A DNA stretch of 64,000 bases from Chloroflexota bacterium. Its GTDB lineage: Bacteria; Chloroflexota; Anaerolineae; Caldilineales; Caldilineaceae. Made by a program: the position numbers and the translations under genes. Position 1 is the stretch's first letter. Each line of letters opens with the position of its first letter. This document shows, piece by piece, positions 25,522 to 34,433 of this stretch. Location of the stretch: positions 259,050 through 323,049 of the forward strand of contig JAGWYN010000001.1 of assembly GCA_018969295.1 (NCBI GenBank). Direction: 5' to 3'. The notes beneath the pieces were generated by a model. It made no database searches, had not been told where the DNA came from, and worked only from the letters and a program-made list of their open reading frames with translations.

Positions 25522-26442
25522 ATGCAGACGATCTTGGGGGCCAATGGCCCGATTGCCCGTGAACTCTCCAAAGCGCTGGCCGCATACACCCTGAAGATCC
25601 GCCAGGTGAGCCGCACCCCGCGCAAGGTCCATGAAAGCGACCAGACTGTTGTGGCGGATCTGTTGGATGGCCGCTTGACTGCGGATGCGGTTGCAGGCAG
25701 TGACGTCGTCTATCTGGTGGTTGGTCTGCAATACAATGCAGCGCTCTGGCAAGACCAGTGGCCTCGTGTCATGCGCAACGTGATCGACGCCTGCAAACAG
25801 CATGGGGCACGCCTCGTCTTTTTCGACAATGTGTACGCCTACGGGCGCGTAGAGGGGGTGATGACGGAGGAGACACCCTTCAACCCGATCAGCAAAAAAG
25901 GTGAAGTCCGTGCAAAGGTCGCCACCCTGCTGCTCGATGAGATGCGTCGGGGGAATTTGCAGGCGTTGATTGCCCGTTCGGCTGATTTTTATGGCCCGGG
26001 CGACGTGCAGGGCTTTCTACAGACCACCGTATTCCAGCGCATCCGGGCTGGAAAACCGCCGCAATGGATCGGCAACCCGAGGGCACTGCATACGTTTACC
26101 TTTACCCCTGACGCAGGAAGTGCAGTCGCCGCGTTGGGAAACTCAGCAGAGGCATTTGGCCAGAGCTGGCACCTGCCCACCTGCCAGGAGCCGCTCACGG
26201 GTCAGGCCTTTGTGCGGCTGGCCTGTGAAGCGGCAGGGCAACCTTTCAGGCTGCAGGTGATCCCCGGTTGGATGCGGAAGCTCCTTGGTCTTTTCGTGCC
26301 GGCACTGCATGAGAACGAAGAGATGATGTATCAGTTTGAGCACGACTATCGATTTGGGTCCGGCAAGATCGAGTCGGCATACGGGTTGCAGCCGACTGCG
26401 TACAAGCAGGGTATCAAACTTTGTGTGAGCACTGGAAGGTAA
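25522..26442 (+). CDS. NAD-dependent epimerase/dehydratase-family protein
   Basis: A 306-residue atypical SDR-fold protein. The N-terminal strand is followed by a modified glycine motif (ILGANGPIARELSKAL) rather than the usual GxxGxxG. VVYLVVGLQYN is near 70, LVFFDNVYAYGRVEG near 100, and ARSADFYGPG near 155. The normal YxxxK pair is not evident, so it may bind NAD(P)H without classic SDR catalysis. It is co-transcribed with the TetR gene 10 bases downstream, under the operator at 25470. Confidence 0.82.
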   Translation: MQTILGANGPIARELSKALAAYTLKIRQVSRTPRKVHESDQTVVADLLDGRLTADAVAGSDVVYLVVGLQYNAALWQDQWPRVMRNVIDACKQHGARLVFFDNVYAYGRVEGVMTEETPFNPISKKGEVRAKVATLLLDEMRRGNLQALIARSADFYGPGDVQGFLQTTVFQRIRAGKPPQWIGNPRALHTFTFTPDAGSAVAALGNSAEAFGQSWHLPTCQEPLTGQAFVRLACEAAGQPFRLQVIPGWMRKLLGLFVPALHENEEMMYQFEHDYRFGSGKIESAYGLQPTAYKQGIKLCVSTGR

Positions 26443-26452
26443 AACCTCTCCG

Positions 26453-27076
26453 ATGAGAACGACAGCGACACCGCGCGAGCGGCGCTACCAGCGAACCCAA
26501 CAGGCAATCCTCGAGGCAGCCGGCGACATTATTCGCAGCGAAGGCATCGGCGCGCTTTCGATGCGGTCGATCGCAGAGCGGATCGATTACAGCCCGGCTG
26601 GGCTTTACGAATACTACAGCGGCAAGGAGGAGATCGTCGCTGCGGTCTGCCAGGTTGCATTCGACCAGCTGGCGGCGATGCTGCGCAGCACAGACCCTGC
26701 ACTGCCGCCCAGCGATTTTTTGCGCGAATGTGGCTTGAATTATGTGCGTTTTGCCACAGAGAACACCGACGCGTTCCTGCTGGCATTCACCTATCTGCCG
26801 CTGCATGCCGCTGCTGCGCTGCCAGACACTGGCATCGAAGCGCAGCTGTGTGCTAGCCCTGCCTTCAGGGTGCTGCAAGAGGCTGTGGAACGTTGTGTCG
26901 CCGCCGGTCTTTTTCAAGAGCGTCCTGGCTGGGGTGTGTTTGAGATGTCGATCGCCTGCTGGCAGATGGTGCACGGGGTCGCCATGCTGGCGGTCACGGT
27001 TCTGCGCCAGCAGCCGGGGCTTGACCTCTCTCGCAGGGCGATCGAGGTGTTGCAGGCGGGCCTCGCCGCACGCTGA
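26453..27076 (+). CDS. TetR/AcrR-family transcriptional regulator
   Basis: A 207-residue repressor. Its N-terminal helix-turn-helix is clear (QQAILEAAGDIIRSEGIGALSMRSIAERIDYSPAGLYEYYSGKEEIV, shown here only as the family landmark). The C-terminal helical domain should bind a small hydrophobic ligand. It follows the NAD-binding gene by 10 bases. A matching palindromic motif lies upstream of its own operon (25470), of the DUF4386 gene (24308) and of the ABA4-like operon (27139). I infer that it represses all three units. Confidence 0.92.
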   Translation: MRTTATPRERRYQRTQQAILEAAGDIIRSEGIGALSMRSIAERIDYSPAGLYEYYSGKEEIVAAVCQVAFDQLAAMLRSTDPALPPSDFLRECGLNYVRFATENTDAFLLAFTYLPLHAAAALPDTGIEAQLCASPAFRVLQEAVERCVAAGLFQERPGWGVFEMSIACWQMVHGVAMLAVTVLRQQPGLDLSRRAIEVLQAGLAAR

Positions 27077-27089
27077 CTGGGCAGGGCAG

Positions 27090-27127
27090 CCCCGAAGTGT
27101 TTTAGGCCCGAAGCATTTCGGGGATTT
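27090..27127 (+). terminator. Probable terminator after the TetR gene
   Basis: CCCCGAAGTG (27090-27099) pairs with CATTTCGGGG (27114-27123) with one mismatch, and ATTTTGA follows. It lies 13 bases after the TetR stop. Confidence 0.55.
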
Positions 27128-27138
27128 TGAAACCCTTT

Positions 27139-27155
27139 TTCGAACAATGTTTGAA
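27139..27155 (+). promoter_or_regulatory. TetR-type operator upstream of the ABA4-like operon
   Basis: TTCGAACA-A-TGTTTGAA is a 17-bp inverted repeat with one mismatch. Its reverse complement equals the core of the 25470 site apart from the central base. TTGTTCGAA at 27166-27174 repeats half of it. It lies about 45 bases before the ATG at 27201. Confidence 0.6.
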
Positions 27156-27200
27156 ATTCGTTTTTTGTTCGAATCAAGGGATAAGATTGGAGCAACCCGC

Positions 27201-27641
27201 ATGATGGAAATTTTGTTTGCACTCAGCAACTGGATTGTCATCCCTTTCTGGCTGTTGATGATTTTCTTGCCGCATTGGCGGTGGACGCAGCGGATTTTCT
27301 CGTCGTTCTGGCCGGTGGTGCCGGTTTCCCTGCTGTATGCTGGCCTGGTGTTGCCCAACCTGCCGGCCCTGCTGCCGCTGCTTGGCAGCCCAAACCTGGC
27401 TGACATGGCAGCCTTGCTCGGCACTCCAGAAGGTGCTACTGTGGCCTGGGCCCATTTTTTGGCCTTTGACCTGTTTGTCGGCCGTTGGATTTTTCAGGAC
27501 GGGGTCCGGGTTGGGCTGAGCGCCTGGCTGCTCTCCCCGCTTTTGTTTGTGGTGCTGATGGTGGGCCCGCTGGGCTTTCTGCTTTATTGGGGGGTTCGTC
27601 TGTGGGTCACACGTCAGACCCGATCGGGGATGGAGGCATAG
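27201..27641 (+). CDS. ABA4-like (DUF4281) membrane protein
   Basis: A 146-residue membrane protein with about four hydrophobic helices. The segment HFLAFDLFVGRWIFQD is the hallmark of ABA4-like proteins, which in plants act in neoxanthin synthesis; bacterial members have no known role that I can state. I chose ATG 27201 (a second ATG follows at 27204), with TTGGAGC upstream. It is the first gene of a four-gene unit led by the TetR-type operator, and is followed after 4 bases by another membrane protein gene. Confidence 0.8.
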   Translation: MMEILFALSNWIVIPFWLLMIFLPHWRWTQRIFSSFWPVVPVSLLYAGLVLPNLPALLPLLGSPNLADMAALLGTPEGATVAWAHFLAFDLFVGRWIFQDGVRVGLSAWLLSPLLFVVLMVGPLGFLLYWGVRLWVTRQTRSGMEA

Positions 27642-27645
27642 GAGA

Positions 27646-28662
27646 ATGGTTCGTGGGCTTGTGGCTTTTTTTCAGGAACCGGGTGCTCTGCTGCGGCGGG
27701 CCTGGCATGTCAATTCCACCCTTGCGCTGGCGGTGCTGCTGCACCTGGCGCTTGTGCCCCTGCTGGCGGTGGTACTTTTTGTCGACCCGCGTGAGATTGG
27801 CGGCACCAACGGCTGGTACAAGCCGCTCAAGTTTGCCCTCTCTGGCGCGGTCTATGGGGCCAGCTTGCTGTGGTTGTTGACTCTGGTTCAGGGGCGCAGG
27901 CGGCTGGTGCTGGCCGTAGCCAACATCACTGGGGGGGCGCTGATCGTCGAAACGGCCCTGATCACGCTGCAGGTCGTGCGCAACACTGCCAGCCACTTCA
28001 ACATGCGCACGCCTTTTGACGGCATTTTGTTCAGTCTGATGGGTTTTTTCATTCTGCTGCTGGCACTTGCCAACTTTGTTTTGACCGTGCTTCTGACGCT
28101 CCAGCGTTTGCCCGACCCGGTCCGGGCCTGGGGCATTCGGTGGGGGCTGATCATTTCGCTGGCGGGGATGGTTTCAGGGGTGTGGATGAGCGCTGCCAAT
28201 CTGTCGCCCGCCTCGCTTGCCGCTGTACGCGCCGGGCAGACGCCGACCGTGGTGGGTGCGCACAGCGTAGGGGTCGAGGATGGCGGGCCGGGTCTGCCTT
28301 TTTTGGGGTGGAGCACGACGGGCGGCGATTTGCGTGTCAGCCATTTTGTGGGCTTGCATGGGTTGCAGGTGCTGCCCTTCTGTGCTTTTCTGTTGACCCG
28401 TCCTTGGGCGGTTCGTCGTTTGGGCGGGCAGCGGCGGGCTGCACTGGTCTGGGCAGCGGGCCTGGGCTACCTGGGGGTCACGCTGCTGCTGCTTTGGCAG
28501 GCGCTGCGCGCCCAGCCCCTGCTGGCGCCCGACAGTGTGACCTGGCTGGCCGCAGCAGCGGTGGCAGCAGCGACGGCAGCAGCGACGGCAGCGGCGGTCG
28601 CTGCTGCGTGGATCGACTCGGCAGGGTGGTTCAAAGTGCCAGAGGTGGTTGGCAGGCGATGA
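27646..28662 (+). CDS. Polytopic membrane protein, unknown function
   Basis: A 338-residue protein with seven or eight hydrophobic segments. Conserved-looking motifs include GWYKPLKFALSGAVYG, FNMRTPFDGILFSLMGFF and VSHFVGLHGLQVLPF, where His residues in membrane helices could bind a cofactor or metal (inference). The C-terminal 30 residues include a run of about 20 Ala with Thr and Val, coded by GCA/GCG microrepeats, probably from slippage. I do not recognise the family. It is linked to the ABA4-like gene before it, and its stop lies 52 bases before the next start. Confidence 0.7.
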   Translation: MVRGLVAFFQEPGALLRRAWHVNSTLALAVLLHLALVPLLAVVLFVDPREIGGTNGWYKPLKFALSGAVYGASLLWLLTLVQGRRRLVLAVANITGGALIVETALITLQVVRNTASHFNMRTPFDGILFSLMGFFILLLALANFVLTVLLTLQRLPDPVRAWGIRWGLIISLAGMVSGVWMSAANLSPASLAAVRAGQTPTVVGAHSVGVEDGGPGLPFLGWSTTGGDLRVSHFVGLHGLQVLPFCAFLLTRPWAVRRLGGQRRAALVWAAGLGYLGVTLLLLWQALRAQPLLAPDSVTWLAAAAVAAATAAATAAAVAAAWIDSAGWFKVPEVVGRR

Positions 28663-28714
28663 TTGGCTTTGGGAATGGATATCAGGCGGGAACTACCCGC
28701 ACGAAGGAGTCGCT

Positions 28715-29602
28715 GTGGAAGCCAAAAAAATGATCGTGGTGTCAGGGGCGACCGGAAGGCAGGGAGGTGCGGTCATCCAGCATCTGGTGAGGGAGGGCAA
28801 CCGGCGCGTTCGTGCCATCACTCGGAATGCCCGGTCTGCGCGGGCTGATCGCTTGCGGGCGCTGGGGGTAGAGCTGATCGAGGTGAGCCTCGAAGATGCG
28901 GCGGGGTTGGCGCGTGCGCTGGAAGGAGCAGACGGGGTTTTTTCTGTGCAGAACTATTGGGAAAAAGGCGTTGGCTTTGAAGGCGAGATTCGGCAAGGAA
29001 AAAATCTGGCAGAAGCGGCGAAGAAAGCGGGAGTCCACCATTTCGTCCAATCGACCATGGCCGACGGCCAAATTCCCCTGCCTGCCGCTCTGCGCCACTT
29101 TCGCTCGAAGGCCAGGTTGGAGGAACAGATTGACGCCATTGGGCTGCCAAGAACCTTTTTGGGGACGGTCACCTTCATGGAGAATTTGATTGACCCGAAG
29201 CTTGGGGGGGAGTGGACGTTTCCGTTGATCTCCCGATTTTTGAAGCCGGATGCGCCCTATCCCATGCTGGCTGTCGACGACATCGGCGGCATTGCTGCGG
29301 CTGTCTTTGCGGATCCAGAGAAATATCTCGGTCGAAAGATCAACATAGTGAGCGACACCCCCACGATTCCTGCGATGAAGCAGATGTATCGCGAGGTCAC
29401 CGGCCGCTCCCCAAAGCGGCTCCAGTTTCCGCGCTGGTTGTCGAGAATGCTCAACCATGAGTTTGCTGCCCAGTTGGAATGGCAGTCTGCGGGGGGCTGG
29501 ACCTTTGGCACCGACGAGGCCGGCGCCGTTTACCCGAAACTTACCTCTTTCAGAGAATTTCTCCACAAACATCTGATCCCGGGTCGAGGAGGGCAGCCAT
29601 GA
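28715..29602 (+). CDS. NmrA-like NAD(P)-binding protein
   Basis: About 295 residues of the NmrA/HSCARG type of atypical SDR. MIVVSGATGRQGGAVIQHLV carries the NAD(P) motif, EGADGVFSVQNYWEKG follows near 80, and HHFVQSTMADG near 110. It lacks the SDR catalytic Tyr-Lys pair in its normal place, so it may sense redox state or act on small quinones. The GTG at 28715 has AAGGAG 5 bases upstream; ATG at 28730 is the alternative. It overlaps the hydrolase gene by ATGA. Confidence 0.85.
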   Translation: MEAKKMIVVSGATGRQGGAVIQHLVREGNRRVRAITRNARSARADRLRALGVELIEVSLEDAAGLARALEGADGVFSVQNYWEKGVGFEGEIRQGKNLAEAAKKAGVHHFVQSTMADGQIPLPAALRHFRSKARLEEQIDAIGLPRTFLGTVTFMENLIDPKLGGEWTFPLISRFLKPDAPYPMLAVDDIGGIAAAVFADPEKYLGRKINIVSDTPTIPAMKQMYREVTGRSPKRLQFPRWLSRMLNHEFAAQLEWQSAGGWTFGTDEAGAVYPKLTSFREFLHKHLIPGRGGQP

Positions 29603-30393
29603 AAGAAATTTTGATAAAAACGAATCTGGGGCGTATCTGTGTCGCTGTGGCTGAAGGCAATGGGGCCTCACCGGTCGTGTATTTGCATGGGGTCTTTCTT
29701 GACAAGAGTCTCTGGGCGAATGTCTGTGCCCCTGCGGAAGGGCGGAGGCAAATTTTTGTCGATATGCCTGCACACGGGGGCAGTGACAGCGTGGGCTTTG
29801 ACTGGAGACTGGAGGAGTGTGCGACCATGCTTCTCTGCATTTTGGATGAGTTGGGGCTGCAGCAGTGTGTGGCTGTCGGCCATTCGTGGGGGAGCATGAC
29901 GGCCTTGCGAGCAGCCCTTCAAGCTCCGGATCGGTTTCAGGCCCTCGCTCTTTTCAACACGCCCTTTCGAAGAATAAGCGGCTTTCGGCGGATAGGGTTT
30001 ATTCTGCAAAAACGCATGGCGGTCTTTCCGAAGTTTTACGGGGCGCAGGCGGCCAAATCTCTCTATACCAGGAGCTTCCTGGAACGGCGCCCCGAATTGG
30101 CCAGGCAGATGATAGAAGGGTTTTCGAGACGGTCTCGGGTCGAAATTGCCCGGATCCTGGAGGCCGTTCTTCTTCAACCAGAAGATTCGAGCGCGCTGTT
30201 TCAGGAGCTGCGGGTTCCAGCTCTGGCAATTGTCGGGCAGACAGATTATGTCGGAATCCCCCCGCAGATAGAGAGTGTGACTCTCCCTGGGGGGCACATC
30301 AGCCCCCATGAGGCCGAGGCGCAGACGAGAGATGCGATCCAGCGTGTGCTGGCCATGGCTTCCAGCGTTTCTCGGCCAGCGCCCTTCTCCTGA
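29599..30393 (+). CDS. Alpha/beta-hydrolase
   Basis: A 264-residue alpha/beta-hydrolase. YLHGVFLDKSLW gives the oxyanion His-Gly, the nucleophile is the Ser in GHSWGS near residue 95, and a late Asp and the His of PGGHISPHE complete the triad. It probably cleaves an ester, lactone or similar bond. GAGGAGGG precedes the ATG at 29599. It is the last gene of the operon that starts with the ABA4-like gene; terminator-like hairpins follow. Confidence 0.88.
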   Translation: MKEILIKTNLGRICVAVAEGNGASPVVYLHGVFLDKSLWANVCAPAEGRRQIFVDMPAHGGSDSVGFDWRLEECATMLLCILDELGLQQCVAVGHSWGSMTALRAALQAPDRFQALALFNTPFRRISGFRRIGFILQKRMAVFPKFYGAQAAKSLYTRSFLERRPELARQMIEGFSRRSRVEIARILEAVLLQPEDSSALFQELRVPALAIVGQTDYVGIPPQIESVTLPGGHISPHEAEAQTRDAIQRVLAMASSVSRPAPFS

Positions 30394-30411
30394 GGGCAGG
30401 GGGCGCTGGCC
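30374..30411. terminator. Hairpin between convergent operons
   Basis: GGCCAGCGCC (30374-30383) and GGCGCTGGCC (30402-30411) are exact complements. It overlaps the last codons of the hydrolase and lies before the convergent M20 gene, so it may stop reading from both sides. Confidence 0.55.
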
Positions 30412-30428
30412 GGACGGTTTGCACAGAG

Positions 30429-30467
30429 GGCTGCGGGAAGGCGGCGCCCCCTCGCAGCCTGTTTTTA
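30429..30467 (+). terminator. Rho-independent terminator for the rightward operon
   Basis: GGCTGCG (30429-30435) pairs with CGCAGCC (30453-30459), with extra pairs in the loop, and TGTTTTTA follows. It reaches just into the 3' end of the convergent M20 gene. Confidence 0.6.
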
Positions 30468-31832
30468 CGTGCGGCTGGCAAATTCCTGGAAGATGGTGGC
30501 GGCGAACCGGATCCCCTGGAGGTAGCGTTCGACCGGCATGTTTTCGTTGGGGGCGTGCAGGTTGTTGTCTGGTGCGCCGAAGCCGCTGAGCACTGCCGGG
30601 TGGGGCAGTGCAGTCATGATCGTGCCCTGGGTGCTCACACCCATCACCAGCGGCGGTTCACCCCAGATCTGGTGTGCTGCGGCGATCGTGGCCTGGCTGA
30701 TGGCTTCTGCCACTGCGGTTTTGTAGGGGTTGCCGCGCACGGTGTGGGTCACGATCTCGACGTCGTCGAAGCCGTGGCGTGTCAGGTGGCGGCGCAGTTT
30801 TTCCAGTTGGAGAGCTGGCTCCAGGGTGGGAGGGCAGCGGAAGTCGAGCTTGGCGACGGCGCTGCTGGGGACGATCGTCTTCATCCCTTCCCCTGCATAG
30901 CCTGCGGAGAGCCCGGCGATGTTGCACGAAGCCCCATAGTGGATGGCTTTGAGCAACTCCAGGTCGTCGGCGTAGGGGAAGTCTCGGCGCACCCCCAGCT
31001 GGCTTCGCAGGGCCTGGCGGTCGAAGTGGGCCAGCTCGTTGCGCAGCCAGTGAAGGTCGTCGGCGTCGGGGGGGGCCAGGTCGTCGTACCAGCCCTCCAC
31101 CAGGATGCGCCCGTCTGGGGAGAAGATCGTGGCCAGACAGTGGACGAGCCGCCAGGTCGCCGCCTGTGCCTGCAGCAGCTGGGCGCGGCCGCTCCAGAAG
31201 TCGATGCCGTGGCTGGCCACGCGCAGCTCGACCGCCAGGATCGCCTTGATGCCGAGGTGGATCTCCGGTTTGAACGAAGGGTGGTGCACCCCGCCATCCA
31301 GCCCGATGCTGGCATCGCAGCGGAGCAGGTCGGGGTGGTCGGCGGCCCAGGCGGCCAGGTGGGGGCTGCCGACCTCTTCTTCCCCTTCGCAGAAGTGCAC
31401 CAGGTTGACCGGGGGGCCCCCGCGCACCTCTCGAAAGGCCTGGGCTGCCCGCACAAAGGCCAGGGCTCCGGATTTGTTGTCGGTGGCCCCGCGCGCATAG
31501 ATCACGCCGTCGCGCAGGGTGGCGCTGAAGGGTGGGTCGACCCAGAGGTCCAGCGGTTCAGGTGGCTGGACGTCGTAGTGGCTGTAGCAGAGCAGGGTGC
31601 GGGCCCCTGGGGAAGTGGCCGGTTCGGTGGCGTAGACGATCGACGGCGCAGCCGGGACAGGCAAAATTTGGGTGTTGGTCAGCCCGTCTGCGACCCAGAG
31701 GTCGCGCAGCAGGTTGGCGCACTCGTCCAGCCCGATGTGCTGTGCGCTGATGCTGGGCTGGCGCAGCAGGGTCTGCAGTTCGGCCACCAGTTCGTCGCGG
31801 CGGGCGTCGATCCAGGCAAAAATATCGTTCAT
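30465..31832 (-). CDS. M20-family metallopeptidase (dipeptidase-like)
   Basis: A 455-residue M20 peptidase. His and Asp of YSHYDVQP, Asp of RGATDNKSGA, the Glu pair of CEGEEEVGSPH, an Asp in GLDGG and the late His of NNLHAPNE are the expected metal and catalytic residues. The ATG at 31832 overlaps the stop of the next M20 gene upstream in the operon. The two are paralogues (about the same length and motif order) and may act on different dipeptides. It is the last gene of the leftward peptidase operon from 36193. Confidence 0.92.
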   Translation of the reverse strand: MNDIFAWIDARRDELVAELQTLLRQPSISAQHIGLDECANLLRDLWVADGLTNTQILPVPAAPSIVYATEPATSPGARTLLCYSHYDVQPPEPLDLWVDPPFSATLRDGVIYARGATDNKSGALAFVRAAQAFREVRGGPPVNLVHFCEGEEEVGSPHLAAWAADHPDLLRCDASIGLDGGVHHPSFKPEIHLGIKAILAVELRVASHGIDFWSGRAQLLQAQAATWRLVHCLATIFSPDGRILVEGWYDDLAPPDADDLHWLRNELAHFDRQALRSQLGVRRDFPYADDLELLKAIHYGASCNIAGLSAGYAGEGMKTIVPSSAVAKLDFRCPPTLEPALQLEKLRRHLTRHGFDDVEIVTHTVRGNPYKTAVAEAISQATIAAAHQIWGEPPLVMGVSTQGTIMTALPHPAVLSGFGAPDNNLHAPNENMPVERYLQGIRFAATIFQEFASRT

Positions 31833-33244
31833 GGCAGTGTTCCTGTCGGAAGGTCGGGCGGGGTGGGCTGCAGTTGCCCGTACTCCCACAGGATCGCTGC
31901 GGCATAGCGGATGCCTTTGATATAATGTTCCAGGTCGATGCTTTCATCTGGGGCGTGCAGGTTGCAGTCGGGCTGGGCAAAGCCGGTCAGCACGGTCGGC
32001 ATCCAGACATGTTTGAGGATGGTGCCTTCGGCGCTGACGCCGTTGATGACCGGGGGCGCGCCGAAGACCTGTTCGGCGGCCCGCACGATGGCCTGGCTGA
32101 TCTCCTCTTTGACGCTGATCTTGTAGGGCGGTTCGGGGGTGCCCCCGCGGATGATCAGCTCGATGTGGCCGAAACCCCGTTCGACCAGATGGCGTCGGAG
32201 CTTTTCGATCGCCCGTGCCGGGTCGATCAGCGGGGGCAGGCGCAGGTCGAGCTTGGCGCGGGCCTCATTGGGCACGATGGTTTTGCTGCCCGCTCCCTGG
32301 TAGCCGGCGGTCAGCCCGGCGATGTTGCAGGTCGGCTCGTAGGCGCGAGCCCGCAGCGCTTCGACCCCGTCGCGGCCCAGCGCAAACTCTGTGATTCCCC
32401 ACTCTGCGCGCAGTTTGGAGAGGTCCAGGCGCGCAGCATTGGCCTCCAGCTGCTCATATTCTTCCTCGCCGAGTTCCCAGAGCCCCTCGTACCAGCCGTC
32501 GACCAGGATCCGCCGCTGGTCGTCCATCAACGTGTTGAGCGCCCGCACCAGATCCCAGGCGGGGGAGGGGAGCAGCGGTGCGTTGAGGCTATGGATGTCG
32601 GCGTTGGCCCCGCGTGCCACCAACTCCACAAAAAGCACACTTTTGAGCCCGAGGTCGATGTCGGGCACCAGGGAGCTGGGGTCGACGCCGCCGTCGAGGC
32701 AGTGCATGGCATCGGCGCGCACCAGTTCCGGGTGGGCTGCCACCAAAGGGCCCAGGTGGATCGAACCGATCTCTTCTTCGCCTTCGGTGAGAAATTTGAC
32801 CCCGACCGGCAGGTCGCCGCGGGTCTGCAGCCAGGCTTTGGCCCCTTTGATAAAGGCCAGCACGCCCGACTTGTTGTCGGTGGCCCCGCGGCCCCACAGC
32901 CGTCCGCGGTCGATCACACCGCCGTAGGGGGGGTAGCTCCACTTGTCGACCGGCTCTTCGGGCTGCACGTCGTAGTGGGCGTAGGCCAGCAGGGTTTTGC
33001 TGCTGCTGCGGCTGGGCAGGTGGCCGATCACGCAGGGGGGGCCCCCATCGGTGGGGTAGGCGGTCGCAGGGAGCCCATCTGCGTGCATGAGCTCGACGAC
33101 CTGCTGGGCACATGCCTCCAGCCCGATGTTCTGGGCACTGACGCTTTTTTGTTGGACCAGCCGCTGCAGATCGGCGATCGCCTCGTCGCGATGGGCTTCG
33201 ATCCAGTCAAAGGCTGCCTGCAACTCAGGATGTACTGGGCGCAT
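31829..33244 (-). CDS. M20-family metallopeptidase (dipeptidase-like)
   Basis: A 471-residue M20 peptidase with YAHYDVQPEEP, WGRGATDNKSG, EGEEEIGSIHLG, LDGGVDPSS and NLHAPDES as metal and catalytic landmarks. I chose ATG 33244, preceded by GAGGAGAC; the longer frame to 33292 has no signal. No signal peptide is present, so it works in the cytoplasm on imported peptides. It lies 16 bases after the M24 gene and overlaps the next M20 gene. Confidence 0.92.
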   Translation of the reverse strand: MRPVHPELQAAFDWIEAHRDEAIADLQRLVQQKSVSAQNIGLEACAQQVVELMHADGLPATAYPTDGGPPCVIGHLPSRSSSKTLLAYAHYDVQPEEPVDKWSYPPYGGVIDRGRLWGRGATDNKSGVLAFIKGAKAWLQTRGDLPVGVKFLTEGEEEIGSIHLGPLVAAHPELVRADAMHCLDGGVDPSSLVPDIDLGLKSVLFVELVARGANADIHSLNAPLLPSPAWDLVRALNTLMDDQRRILVDGWYEGLWELGEEEYEQLEANAARLDLSKLRAEWGITEFALGRDGVEALRARAYEPTCNIAGLTAGYQGAGSKTIVPNEARAKLDLRLPPLIDPARAIEKLRRHLVERGFGHIELIIRGGTPEPPYKISVKEEISQAIVRAAEQVFGAPPVINGVSAEGTILKHVWMPTVLTGFAQPDCNLHAPDESIDLEHYIKGIRYAAAILWEYGQLQPTPPDLPTGTLP

Positions 33245-33260
33245 AGGGATGTCTCCTCGG

Positions 33261-34433
33261 TCAGATAGAAATGATTCGGTCGTCCGGTCCATGGGTGGCC
33301 AGATAGCTGCTGAGCCGCTCTGCCCCCTGTGCGGTCACGACCATGCTGTCGATAATACGGTAGCCGTCGATGCCCGGTCGGTAGATGCCTGGTTCGTTGG
33401 AGAAGACCATGCCCGGACGGGCTGGGGTGTCGTCGCCGGGCGAAAGCCAGGGGGCCTCGTGTCCCTCGACCCCCATGCCGTGGCCGATGCGGTGGCGGAT
33501 GAACTCGCCGTAGCCGGCGTCGCGCAGGCTGGCCCAGGCTGCCTCGTTGACTGCGCTGCAGGGGACGCCGGGCTGGAGCGCTGCCAGTGCTGCTGCGTCG
33601 CACGCCCAGGTTGCCTCCAGGCAGCGCCGCTGCTCCGCAGTCGGCTCGCCGACCACGAAGGTGCAGCCGCTCTCGGCGTGGTAGCCCCCTACCTTGACCC
33701 CGATTCCGACGATCAGGGTGTCGCCGGGCTGGATGGCGACCGGCCCTGGCTGGCCGTGGGGCAGGGCCCCGCGCGGGCCGGCATGGGCGGTCAGGGCGAC
33801 CGCTCCCCGATAAAAATTGACCAGATCGGCCAGCTCACGCTTCATCCGGGCCGTCGTCTCGGCCTGCACAAGCTGCACGACATCCAGCTCGGTGATCCCG
33901 CGGCGCAGCCCGTCGGCAACTGCCTGGCGTGCGATCTCCAGCCCGGCGTCGGCGTAGGCGGCCGCCACCCGGGTCAGCTCAATTTCGGCAGCTGTCTTGA
34001 CAAAACGGAGCCGACTGACCGTGTTGTCCAAGCGCAGCCCTGCTTTGGCTGCGGCCATGGCCTGGAAGGTGCTGTAGCTGGCGGCGTCGACCCCGATGCG
34101 GCCACCCGCCAGCTGGCCCACCATCCAGACTTCGGCAGGGATTTCGCCCGGATACTCGAGGTACCAACGGATCTCCTCGATCCAGCTCTCCTGGGCATTT
34201 TCTTTTTCCAGGAAGGGGACCAGCAGGATCGGCGCGCCGTCGGCTGGCAGGTAGAGGCCGAGCGGGCGTTCGTTGGGGATGTGAAAAAAGCCGGTCGCCC
34301 ACATCAGGTTGGCTGGGTTGAGCACCAGCAGCCCATCCAGCCCGGCTTCTCCGGCTGCGCGCTGCAGCTGGGCGACACGGGCGCGATAAAAGTCGGTGCC
34401 GAGATAGACAGAACGGGTCGGCGGAGGTGTCAT
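33261..34433 (-). CDS. M24-family protein with partial metal-site loss
   Basis: A 390-residue creatinase/aminopeptidase P-fold protein with two domains. Relative to aminopeptidase P, the ligands read Gly243 for the first Asp, Glu254 for the second Asp, His318 kept (GHGMGVEGHE), Glu347 kept (SNEPGIY) and Ile361 for the last Glu. It may bind one metal or none, so ordinary prolyl peptidase activity is doubtful. A different set of losses is seen in the protein at 15885. The start ATG 34433 overlaps the M14 gene stop by ATGA. The neighbours are all peptidases. Confidence 0.85.
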   Translation of the reverse strand: MTPPPTRSVYLGTDFYRARVAQLQRAAGEAGLDGLLVLNPANLMWATGFFHIPNERPLGLYLPADGAPILLVPFLEKENAQESWIEEIRWYLEYPGEIPAEVWMVGQLAGGRIGVDAASYSTFQAMAAAKAGLRLDNTVSRLRFVKTAAEIELTRVAAAYADAGLEIARQAVADGLRRGITELDVVQLVQAETTARMKRELADLVNFYRGAVALTAHAGPRGALPHGQPGPVAIQPGDTLIVGIGVKVGGYHAESGCTFVVGEPTAEQRRCLEATWACDAAALAALQPGVPCSAVNEAAWASLRDAGYGEFIRHRIGHGMGVEGHEAPWLSPGDDTPARPGMVFSNEPGIYRPGIDGYRIIDSMVVTAQGAERLSSYLATHGPDDRIISI

